This document shows, one piece after another, positions 54,043 through 61,813 of a stretch of DNA of 64,000 nucleotides. Under the pieces are notes generated by a model that saw only the letters and a list, made by a program, of their open reading frames with translations, was not told the DNA's origin and did not search any database. The DNA is from Algibacter sp. L1A34 (GTDB taxonomy: Bacteria; Bacteroidota; Bacteroidia; Flavobacteriales; Flavobacteriaceae), in contig NZ_CP047029.1 in assembly GCF_009796805.1 (NCBI RefSeq), positions 3,052,001-3,116,000 of the forward strand, in the 5' to 3' direction. Within the stretch, counting starts at the first letter, position 1, and each line of letters begins with the position of its first letter. The position numbers were made by a program, and so were the translations under genes.

Positions 54043-55440
54043 ATGAATATAACAGCTACATATACAGATCTTTATCAACTCACTATGGCTCAAGTTTATT
54101 TTAACACTAAGCCAGATGGACGAGCGGTTTTCGACTATTATTTTCGTCATAATCCTTTTAATAGTGGGTATTCTATTTTTGCTGGATTAGAAGATGTTTT
54201 AGATATCCTTGAAACTCTCGAGTTTTCTCCTTCAGATCTTTCTTATTTACAACAATTTGGATTTGAAAGTGATTTTTTAGAATACTTAAAGAATTTTCGT
54301 TTTACAGGGACTATTTTTTCAAGTAAGGAAGGAGATGTTGTTTTTCCAAACCGTCCTATATTACAGGTTGAATCTAATATTATAGAGGCTCAGATTATAG
54401 AAACGGTTTTACTAAATATTCTCAATTTTCAGACGTTAATCGCAACAAAAGCAAGTAGAATACGGAGAAGCGCAAAAGATGAAGTATTACTGGATATGGG
54501 CTTACGCCGAGCGCATGCCACTGGAGGATATTATGCCTCAAGAGCAGCTGCGATTGGCGGTTTTGATGGCACGAGTAATGTTAAAACAGCTGAAGATTAT
54601 AACATTCCGTGTTCCGGAACAATGGCGCACTCCTTCATACAGAGTTATAAAGATGAATTAGAAGCATTTCGTGATTTTGCAAGAATACGACCGAAAAATT
54701 GTGTGCTTTTAATAGATACTTACGATTCTCTAAAAAGCGGATTGCCTAATGCCATTACAGTAGCCAAAGAAATGGAAATTAAAGGGGAACGATTGTTAGG
54801 CGTTCGTTTAGACAGTGGTGATTTGGCATATTTATCTAAAAAGACCAGAACGATATTAGACGATTCTAATTTGGGTTACGTACAAATTGTGGCTTCGAAT
54901 CAATTGGATGAATATGTAATAAAAAGTCTTAAAGAACAGGGCGCACCTATTGATATTTTTGGTGTTGGTACCAATTTGGTTACTGGAAAACCAGATGCTG
55001 CATTAGATGGTGTCTATAAATTATCTGAATATAATGGAGATCCTAGAATCAAGCTTTCTGAAAATATTATAAAGGTATCGCTTCCTTACAAGAAACAAGT
55101 TTACAGAATGTTAGACAGCAATGGCATGTTTTATGGTGCAGATGCCATAGCTATGTTTACGGAAGGTAAGGTGACCAAAATAAAACATCCTTTTGATGCT
55201 ACAAAAGGTTTAGATCTTAGCTCTTATACACACGAACCCTTACTTGAAAAGGTTATGGAAAATGGAAAAAGAGTTGTAGCGCCTCGCTCTGTTACAGAAA
55301 TTTCTAAATATTCGCAATCTCGTTTAGATCAACTTCCAAATGAATACAAGCGTTTCCAAAATCCACATATTTACAAAATAGGTCTTAGTATAGAACTCAA
55401 ACAAGAACGAGATAAATTAGTTCAAGAACATAAGTTCTAA
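54043..55440 (+). CDS. pncB: Nicotinate phosphoribosyltransferase
   Basis: 465 aa. YTDLYQLTMAQVYF near the N terminus, LDMGLRRAHATGGYYASRAAAIGGFDGTSN (the NAPRTase core, with the phosphorylatable-His region around GTMAHS), GVRLDSGDLAYLSKKTR and FGVGTNLVTGKPDAALDGVYKL identify the enzyme. It converts nicotinate and PRPP to NaMN with ATP, the Preiss-Handler entry to NAD. It precedes pncA with 55 nt between, so the two genes supply NAD salvage from nicotinamide. Confidence 0.95.
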   Translation: MNITATYTDLYQLTMAQVYFNTKPDGRAVFDYYFRHNPFNSGYSIFAGLEDVLDILETLEFSPSDLSYLQQFGFESDFLEYLKNFRFTGTIFSSKEGDVVFPNRPILQVESNIIEAQIIETVLLNILNFQTLIATKASRIRRSAKDEVLLDMGLRRAHATGGYYASRAAAIGGFDGTSNVKTAEDYNIPCSGTMAHSFIQSYKDELEAFRDFARIRPKNCVLLIDTYDSLKSGLPNAITVAKEMEIKGERLLGVRLDSGDLAYLSKKTRTILDDSNLGYVQIVASNQLDEYVIKSLKEQGAPIDIFGVGTNLVTGKPDAALDGVYKLSEYNGDPRIKLSENIIKVSLPYKKQVYRMLDSNGMFYGADAIAMFTEGKVTKIKHPFDATKGLDLSSYTHEPLLEKVMENGKRVVAPRSVTEISKYSQSRLDQLPNEYKRFQNPHIYKIGLSIELKQERDKLVQEHKF

Positions 55441-55495
55441 ATTGGGTATTATAATACATTGCAATATTTAGGTCTGAATTTAAAATAAAAAAATA

Positions 55496-56101
55496 ATGAA
55501 AACACTTCTGATAATTGATGTGCAAAATGACTTTATGCCTGGCGGTGCGCTTTCCGTTCCAGATGGAGACAAAATAGTGCCAATAATCAATGCAATGCAG
55601 CATAAATTTGATTTGGTAGTTGGTACACAAGATTGGCATCCCCAAGATCATGCTAGTTTTGCTTCAAACCATAAAGCAGCATCTACTTTTGATGAAATCG
55701 AAATTCATGGTAAGTCGCAAACATTATGGCCAGATCACTGCGTACAAGGAACAAAAGGCGCTGAACTTCATCCTAATCTAGATACGTTAAAATTTGAAGC
55801 TATTTTTAGGAAAGGAACGGATAAAGAAATAGATTCTTATAGTGCTTTTTATGATAATAGCCATTTAAAGTCAACAGGGCTAACTGGCTATTTAAAGGAG
55901 AAAGAAACTTCTCAGCTTTTTATATGTGGCTTAGCATCCGATATTTGTGTTTATTACTCCATTTATGATGCCTTTAAAGAAGGCTTTTCTTGTTTTTTTA
56001 TTGAAGATGCTTCTAAAGCATTGGATATTGAAGGGTTTTTAGAGATTAAGAAGGAAATGATTAACATGGGAATCCAAATTATTTCATCGGAAGCCATATA
56101 A
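55496..56101 (+). CDS. pncA: Nicotinamidase/pyrazinamidase
   Basis: 201 aa. Catalytic triad Asp8 (IIDVQNDF), Lys106 (FRKGTD) and Cys151 (GLASDICVYYS); metal ligands in TQDWHPQDHASF (Asp46, His48, His52). It hydrolyses nicotinamide to nicotinate, the substrate of the pncB product encoded just upstream. Length and motifs are standard. Confidence 0.95.
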   Translation: MKTLLIIDVQNDFMPGGALSVPDGDKIVPIINAMQHKFDLVVGTQDWHPQDHASFASNHKAASTFDEIEIHGKSQTLWPDHCVQGTKGAELHPNLDTLKFEAIFRKGTDKEIDSYSAFYDNSHLKSTGLTGYLKEKETSQLFICGLASDICVYYSIYDAFKEGFSCFFIEDASKALDIEGFLEIKKEMINMGIQIISSEAI

Positions 56102-56172
56102 TAATGCTACGTTTAGTAGAAGATCTGTTATCCGAAATTTGAATATACTATCAGCCAAAAAAAATGGTGCTA

Positions 56173-56217
56173 TGTGATAAAAGTCACCTTTAAAGCTGCT
56201 TATTTGATATAAATTTG
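56173..56217 (+). promoter_or_regulatory. Crp/Fnr-type operator and promoter of the receptor operon
   Basis: TGTGATAAAAGTCACC (56173-56188) is a TGTGA-N6-TCAC palindrome centred 36.5 bp upstream of the last base of a perfect -7 box TAAATTTG (56210-56217). The inferred start of transcription (about 56222) falls next to the ATG at 56223, so the mRNA would be leaderless or nearly so. No -33 box is visible. Confidence 0.6.
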
Positions 56218-56222
56218 TAGTA

Positions 56223-56594
56223 ATGAAAAAATGGATATTCTTATTTTCAATAGGTTTGAGTGCGCTTATAATGTTTAACACATTAAGAGTATCCTACACG
56301 TTTATTAATTACAAATTAGATCCCATCGGTTTTATTGAGAATTATTGCGTTAATATAGATAAACCGGAACTAAAGTGTAATGGGAAGTGCCACTTAAAGA
56401 AAGTGTCTCAATCTACAGAAGGTGAAAAAGAAGCCATTAAATTTTTGAATTACGAGATTTTATTATTTCATCAACCAACTAAAGCATATCAACTAAACGC
56501 TTTTATTTTCACTCAAAAAAAAGAAATTTTTTCATATTCAAACCTTTATAGTTTTAATTATAAGCTATTTTGTTTTCATCCTCCAAAGGTGTAA
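56223..56594 (+). CDS. Small membrane-anchored CNGKC protein
   Basis: 123 aa with one N-terminal membrane segment (IFLFSIGLSALIMFNTLRVSYTFI) and then KPELKCNGKCHLKK (Cys52, Cys56, His57) plus Cys42, a potential metal- or disulfide-forming site. The C-terminal third is less conserved-looking, with aromatic residues and CFHPPKV at the end. Comparable short proteins with a C.GKC motif are, from memory, common just upstream of TonB receptors or metal genes in Bacteroidota, but no function is established. It is the first gene of the receptor operon (90 nt between its stop and the receptor start). Confidence 0.68.
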   Translation: MKKWIFLFSIGLSALIMFNTLRVSYTFINYKLDPIGFIENYCVNIDKPELKCNGKCHLKKVSQSTEGEKEAIKFLNYEILLFHQPTKAYQLNAFIFTQKKEIFSYSNLYSFNYKLFCFHPPKV

Positions 56595-56684
56595 GTCAAA
56601 TTCTAAAATTTATTTATTGTTACAATGAAGTTTTCTTCAATAGCAATAGAAGGACTTATTACAAAAATTTTAAATATTCATATA

Positions 56685-58775
56685 ATGAAAACAATTTATA
56701 GTGTGCTTTTATGCGCTTTAATTACGTCTGTATCCTTTGGTCAAACAAATAATAAAGCACAAGACACCACTAAACAAAAAAATATAAAATTAGATGAAGT
56801 TATTGTTTCAGGAAATATTAAAACAGATCCTGTTCTTAACACGGTAACCAATAATTATGATAAAAATGTTGTTCAACCAAAAAACGTTGCCGATTTATTT
56901 AACGATATAAACGGGTTTTCGGTTATAAAAAGAGGGAATTACGCTATCGATCCTAGTTTTCGAGCTAGTCAATATGAACAGTTAAATGTTCAGTATGATG
57001 GTGGAACAAAAGCCATGCACGCGTGCCCAAACCGTATGGATCCAATAACAACACATGTTATCCCTGAAGAAATTTCGAAAATTGAAATTATTAAAGGCCC
57101 ATATACCGTTCGTTATGGTGCCACATTTGGTGGTATAATAAATCTAGTAACGCAAAAACCAGATTATTTAGAGAAAGGCTTTCATGGTAAAGCTTCCGCA
57201 GGATATGAAACCAATGGGAATTCCATGGTTAATATGCTTCAGCTTCAATATATTGAAAATAAATATGATATTATCGGAAATATAGGTTATCGGGATTTTG
57301 GGAGTTATGAAGATGGTGATGGTATAGAGATACCTTCGGCTTTTAAAAGTACAGATTATGGCGTAAAATTTGGTTATAATCTTACTGAAAATCAACGTTT
57401 ACAAGCCCATTGGAGACAGTCTTTTGGACGAGATATCCAGCATGCCGCATTAGCCATGGATACAGATTACGATAATAGTAGTATTCTATCTTTAGATTAT
57501 AAAATAATCGATTTGGGTGAAATAGTTAAAAGTTTTTCCGCGAAAGCTTACTATAGCTATGTGGATCATTTAATGACCAATTTTGATAGACCTTCTTTTG
57601 CAACAACGGCGGCCGAATCGTCTGTGGAAGCAACAACAATAGGTGGTAAATTAGAGTTAAATTGGGAACCGTTTAAATCTGTAACTATTTTTAGTGGTTT
57701 AGATGCGATGAGTATTGCAAGAGATGGAGCAAGAATTAGAACCGTGAAAATAAATATGATGGGGATGACTTTAGCCACGCCATTAGTTTATAATGATAAG
57801 GTTTGGCAAGATGCTTATGTTAACGATTTTGGAGTATTTACCGAAGCAAAATGGGCTATTAATCCAACCGCTGTTTTAACAGCTGGTATACGTTATGATA
57901 TGGTTAAGAGTGATCTAAATGATCCTGCAGACGATTTTGCAGCACGATATGATTTAGAGGAAAAAACAGATAATAATATTAGTGGAACGGTTTCTATTAA
58001 AAAAATAGTGACAAATAACCTGACTTTGGAAGTTGCTTATGGACGTGGCATTCGATCTGCAAATATGATTGAACGCTATATTAATCACTTTACAGTAGGG
58101 CAGGACCCTTATGAGTATTTAGGAAATCCAAATCTTAAACCGGAAGTTAACAATCAATTTGAAATTGGTTTTAAAGGAAAAAATAGCACTAATAGTTTTA
58201 AATATGCTTCTAGTTTTTACTATTCTAAATTTGAAAATTATATTGTAGGTGTTGTAGATCCTACTATTACACGCAAATTTATGCCTACGACAGATCCGCA
58301 GTTTGTAAAAGTATTTAGAAACTTAGATAATGCGTATAAAACAGGTTTTGAAGTTATGGGTGAAGTAGGCTTTTTTAATGATTTTTACTTTAAAACTCAA
58401 TTGGCTTATGTTTATGCAAAAAATAATGATTTAAACGAATCTTTACCTCTTACACCTCCTTTTAATACTACGTTTTCTTTAGGTTTAAAACGAGAAAAAT
58501 ATTGGGCTAATGCTCAATATAAAATAACAAGTAAACAAGATAATATTGCTGAAAGTTTTGGAGAAACCACTACAGATGGCTATGAAACTTTGGATATTAA
58601 GTTTGGTATTATACCGCTTAAAAATTTAACATTAGGAGTTGCTGTGTTAAATGCTTTTGATGAAGCTTATAACAATCATTTAAATTTTAGTTTTACGAAT
58701 CAAGAAAACTTTGGAAGAACTCCAATTACAGATCCAGGACGCAACTTCACTGCTTTTGTGCAGTATCAATTTTAA
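56685..58775 (+). CDS. TonB-dependent receptor, OprC-like (predicted copper uptake)
   Basis: 696 aa from the ATG at 56685, which begins a signal peptide (MKTIYSVLLCALITSVSFGQ); an ATG at 56625 adds 20 unlikely residues. Plug domain at ~35-155 (VADLFNDINGFSVIKRG, VQYDGGTKAMHACPNRMDP, IEIIKGPYTVRYGATFGGIINLVT), then the beta-barrel ending in FVQYQF. The plug contains CPNRM (Cys114, Met118), a CxxxM motif like the Cu(I)-binding site described in Pseudomonas OprC, and a His253/Met258 pair in HAALAM lies in the barrel. OprC is a TonB-type outer-membrane copper transporter; copper here is inferred. It needs TonB/ExbBD, not seen in the window. Confidence 0.8.
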   Translation: MKTIYSVLLCALITSVSFGQTNNKAQDTTKQKNIKLDEVIVSGNIKTDPVLNTVTNNYDKNVVQPKNVADLFNDINGFSVIKRGNYAIDPSFRASQYEQLNVQYDGGTKAMHACPNRMDPITTHVIPEEISKIEIIKGPYTVRYGATFGGIINLVTQKPDYLEKGFHGKASAGYETNGNSMVNMLQLQYIENKYDIIGNIGYRDFGSYEDGDGIEIPSAFKSTDYGVKFGYNLTENQRLQAHWRQSFGRDIQHAALAMDTDYDNSSILSLDYKIIDLGEIVKSFSAKAYYSYVDHLMTNFDRPSFATTAAESSVEATTIGGKLELNWEPFKSVTIFSGLDAMSIARDGARIRTVKINMMGMTLATPLVYNDKVWQDAYVNDFGVFTEAKWAINPTAVLTAGIRYDMVKSDLNDPADDFAARYDLEEKTDNNISGTVSIKKIVTNNLTLEVAYGRGIRSANMIERYINHFTVGQDPYEYLGNPNLKPEVNNQFEIGFKGKNSTNSFKYASSFYYSKFENYIVGVVDPTITRKFMPTTDPQFVKVFRNLDNAYKTGFEVMGEVGFFNDFYFKTQLAYVYAKNNDLNESLPLTPPFNTTFSLGLKREKYWANAQYKITSKQDNIAESFGETTTDGYETLDIKFGIIPLKNLTLGVAVLNAFDEAYNNHLNFSFTNQENFGRTPITDPGRNFTAFVQYQF

Positions 58776-58801
58776 GGTTTAGTTGAAACTTATTTATAGA
58801 A

Positions 58802-58831
58802 AAAAAGGGCATTAGTAATAATGCCCTTTTT
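58802..58831. terminator. Terminator between the receptor gene and the small ORF/SQR operon
   Basis: Thirteen-bp stem AAAAAGGGCATTA/TAATGCCCTTTTT with a 4-nt loop. T tracts on both strands serve the convergent genes. Confidence 0.88.
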
Positions 58832-58864
58832 CCATTAAAAATCAACTAAAAACTAACAATCACA

Positions 58865-59002
58865 TTAGTTTACTTTTCTAGTGCCTCCATGTCCTCCAGC
58901 AACAACAAGCATTATCTTTATACTTAAATAAATAAACTTGAAAAACTGAATGATAGGATTCATCATTTTAAATCTTTGATATTTTGATATTCTATGTGTC
59001 AT
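58865..59002 (-). CDS. Small membrane-associated protein (45 aa)
   Basis: A 45-residue ORF (ATG at 59002, TAA at 58865) lies 79 nt after the SQR-like gene and ahead of the terminator. The sequence MTHRISKYQRFKM (basic), then a hydrophobic segment FFKFIYLSIKIMLVVAG, and a small Gly-rich basic tail GGHGGTRKV gives a coherent small-protein layout, which is unlikely in random AT-rich DNA. The tail GGHGGTRK seems familiar from small Flavobacteriia proteins, but I cannot name the family. The start could also be one of the internal Met codons (residues 13 and 14). Probably co-transcribed with the SQR-like gene. Confidence 0.6.
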   Translation of the reverse strand: MTHRISKYQRFKMMNPIIQFFKFIYLSIKIMLVVAGGHGGTRKVN

Positions 59003-59081
59003 GACTTTGCAATTTATTCTCTTATTATGGTTTAAGGTCTTTCACTATAAGCTATTTACACCACAAGTGTAGGTTTCCTAA

Positions 59082-60539
59082 TTATTCTGGAATTAACCAC
59101 CAAAATGGTTTCATTTTTGCTTTGTAAAGAAAGGCATAATGCAAAGCTAATTTTAACCAGTGACCAGCTAAACCAATTGCTCCAAAGGTTTTACCTAATT
59201 GTCTGCCTTGTGTTTTTGGATATTTCTCGTAATCTGGAACAATAGGAAATGTAGTAATGCTCACGCCGCTTCCTTTTGTTAGTCCATAACCTGCAGAAGC
59301 AATACAAGCAGCTCCCATATTTCCCATAGAACCTTTATGTTTTAAAGATTCTTTTCCACTTTTAATAGAATCGATAATATTGTCTGCTACCAATTTTGCA
59401 GTTATACCAGATGGCATGCCTGTTCGTGGTGGTGCAGGTGAAATATCTGTACCGTTTTTACTTTTTCTTGGTTTAGAAATAGCATGTGGTGGTGCAAATG
59501 CAATACCTGGTGCAAAAATATTTTTATAACTAGGATTTTGATACGTTTCTGGCCAATCTTTTACCGACCACTTTTCGTATGGTTTTTGGGTATAATCAGC
59601 ATCGACAATCATAAACCCTTTAAAGAGTTTTTCTGTAATGTCATTTTTGTTTTTATCATAGGCTTTAAAACCATGACCTGAAAATGCAGGAATTAACATG
59701 GCAAAATCATAAGTTTCAGATTTTTGTTCGCCTTCTAGGTTTTCGTAATGAGCTAAACCATCTTCAATTTTATTAACGCCAGCTCCAAGAATCCATTTAA
59801 TATCTCGATCTTCAAAAATCATTTCAACCATTTCATGAGATTTCATGGTCATGCTTCCATAACTTAATAACATACCATCCATACCAAAATCTCCTAATTG
59901 GTATTCGTTAGAAATCCATGTTACTTCTGCCATATCGCGCACATTATGTCTGCACAATTCTTTTTCTACATTTAAAATATATTCGAAAGCAGCACCTTGG
60001 CATGTGGATTTTGCGTGTCCTGTACCAATTAAAATTTTAGCTCTTTTACCAGCTTTCATTTGTTCGATAACTTTGTTTAAGCCTTCCCAAGCATGGTCTG
60101 CGTGTGTATATGTACATACAGAATAGGTTTTGTTTTTACCAGGTATTAATCCATCGGTTGCTCCAAAGTTTAATCTTGGACCGGTTGCATTAATTAAATA
60201 ATCATAAGTTATTTTTTCTTGTTGTCCTACATTATCTCCTTTTACATATTCGGCTAACACATAAGGTTTATATTCATTTTTGTCTCCTTCAGGAAAAAAT
60301 GAAATAGCTTTTGCCTGTTTGAAACCGATACCTTTCTTTTTATATAAAGGTTCTAATGGGAATAATATTTTTTCGGATTTCATTCTACCGATTCCTACCC
60401 ATATATTAGAAGGGACCCATTGGTAATTACCGTTGGGAGAAACCACAACAACTTCATGTTTTTTTGAAAGTTTTCTGCGTAAGTGTGTCGCTGCAACATG
60501 GCCAGAAATTCCAGCTCCTAAAATAACGATTTTAGACAT
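59082..60539 (-). CDS. Sulfide:quinone oxidoreductase-like FAD-dependent protein
   Basis: 485 aa with the N-terminal FAD motif ILGAGISGHVAATHLRRKL (GxGxxG, residues 8-13) and a second dinucleotide region (YDYLINATGPRL). Cys142, Cys180 (GHAKSTCQGAAFEY) and Cys412 (GAACIASAG) correspond in spacing to the three cysteines used by SQR, and the C terminus (AGHWLKLALHYAFLYKAKMKPFWWLIPE) is amphipathic and aromatic, fitting membrane attachment. SQRs oxidise sulfide and reduce quinone. Without structural alignment the enzyme could also be another member of the SQR/FCSD/NDH-2 group. It has an upstream operator (60671-60684) and is followed by the 45-aa ORF. Confidence 0.8.
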   Translation of the reverse strand: MSKIVILGAGISGHVAATHLRRKLSKKHEVVVVSPNGNYQWVPSNIWVGIGRMKSEKILFPLEPLYKKKGIGFKQAKAISFFPEGDKNEYKPYVLAEYVKGDNVGQQEKITYDYLINATGPRLNFGATDGLIPGKNKTYSVCTYTHADHAWEGLNKVIEQMKAGKRAKILIGTGHAKSTCQGAAFEYILNVEKELCRHNVRDMAEVTWISNEYQLGDFGMDGMLLSYGSMTMKSHEMVEMIFEDRDIKWILGAGVNKIEDGLAHYENLEGEQKSETYDFAMLIPAFSGHGFKAYDKNKNDITEKLFKGFMIVDADYTQKPYEKWSVKDWPETYQNPSYKNIFAPGIAFAPPHAISKPRKSKNGTDISPAPPRTGMPSGITAKLVADNIIDSIKSGKESLKHKGSMGNMGAACIASAGYGLTKGSGVSITTFPIVPDYEKYPKTQGRQLGKTFGAIGLAGHWLKLALHYAFLYKAKMKPFWWLIPE

Positions 60540-60640
60540 TTTTTATGATTTGATAATGTGAATTTAGTTTAAAAACTAAGGATACAAAATGATATTTATC
60601 AATTTGATTTTCTTTGGAACAGAAAGCCTTAATGATAGTG

Positions 60641-60684
60641 TAAAGGTTGGGTTTTTACATTAGTTAAACAGTAACTTTGGTTAC
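60641..60684 (-). promoter_or_regulatory. Crp/Fnr-type operator upstream of the SQR-like gene
   Basis: On the minus strand GTAACCAAAGTTAC (60684-60671) is a palindrome centred 36.5 bp from the end of a -7-like box AACCTTTA (60648-60641; 4 of 6 consensus positions). This is the same geometry as the tolC site. The leader to the ATG at 60539 would be about 97 nt. Confidence 0.5.
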
Positions 60685-60691
60685 ACAAGTG

Positions 60692-61813
60692 TTAATTTGT
60701 TTTCTTGTAACTCCAAACAGCTAAACCATTCATTATAAAAGCATAAAGTGCTGTTTTTAATAGCTGAGGAAGGATGTCCATAAACCCAGAACCTTTCAGC
60801 ATTACCATGCGCATCACTTCTACAAAGTATTTAATGGGGTTAAAATCCGTTATTGTTTGTGCCCATTTTGGCATGCTTTCTATTGGTGTGAATAAGCCAC
60901 TCATTAAAATAAAAATAACCATAAAAAACCAAGCAATAAACATAGCTTGCTGTTGAGTATCCGTAAAGTTGGATATGAATAAGCCAATTCCTAAAATCAC
61001 TAAAATATAAATAGATGTGTATAAATAGAGGAGTGGTAAACTTCCAACCATAGGAACATTAAATATAAGTTTTGCTAATGCTAAACCAACAGTTAATAAG
61101 CCTAGTCCTATTATCCAAAAAGGAAAGAGTTTCCCGATAATAAACTGACTTTTTTTAATTGGTGTTACATTTATTTGCTCTAATGTGCCTATCTCTTTTT
61201 CTCGTACAATATTCATTCCTGAAAGAAAAAGAGTAATCATTGTTACCAATAGAACTAGTATTCCTGGAACCATAAAGGTTTTATAGTTTAAAGTTTTATT
61301 ATACCAAAACAAAGGAATGTTTTCTATGGTAATTGGCTGTATTTGTTTGTCGGAAACTTGTAATAAATCTACTTTTATATTTTGATTAAAGCGTTGCACG
61401 ATTTGTGTAACATATACATTTTCAACTCCAGCGGCAGCACCATCAATAGCATTTATAGTTACTCCTAAATTGTTGTATTTTTCTTTTTGTAAATCACGTT
61501 CAAAATATTGTGGAATTTGTAAAAGAACATCAACATCTCCTTTAAGCATTGCTGAACTTGCTAGTGCTTCCGAAGAAAAATCTGTTAATACATTAAAATA
61601 TGTAGATGCGTTAAATTTTTCAACTAAGGCTCTAGATGTTGAAGAGTGATCATTATCTATATAGCCAAATTTTATATTTTTCACTTCAAAAGTGGCTGCA
61701 TTTGATAAAATAATGAGTTGTATTAATGGCATAACAAAAATGATAGGAAGCATACCTTTATTTCTAAAAATTTGCTTGAACTCTTTTTGTATGATGTATA
61801 GAATTGTTTTCAT
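60692..61813 (-). CDS. ABC-2 type exporter permease, second subunit
   Basis: 373 aa. One N-terminal span (MLPIIFVMPLIQLIILSNAATF), a ~130-residue periplasmic loop, then five C-terminal spans with the ABC2_membrane pattern (GTLEQINVTPIKKSQFIIGKLFPFWIIG; FTPIESMPKWAQTITDFNPIKYFVEVMR). It pairs with the preceding permease. The order is ATPase, ATPase, permease, permease, like YbhF-YbhS-YbhR drug exporters. Its start shares one base with the previous gene's stop (TAATG), indicating translational coupling. Confidence 0.88.
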   Translation of the reverse strand: MKTILYIIQKEFKQIFRNKGMLPIIFVMPLIQLIILSNAATFEVKNIKFGYIDNDHSSTSRALVEKFNASTYFNVLTDFSSEALASSAMLKGDVDVLLQIPQYFERDLQKEKYNNLGVTINAIDGAAAGVENVYVTQIVQRFNQNIKVDLLQVSDKQIQPITIENIPLFWYNKTLNYKTFMVPGILVLLVTMITLFLSGMNIVREKEIGTLEQINVTPIKKSQFIIGKLFPFWIIGLGLLTVGLALAKLIFNVPMVGSLPLLYLYTSIYILVILGIGLFISNFTDTQQQAMFIAWFFMVIFILMSGLFTPIESMPKWAQTITDFNPIKYFVEVMRMVMLKGSGFMDILPQLLKTALYAFIMNGLAVWSYKKTN

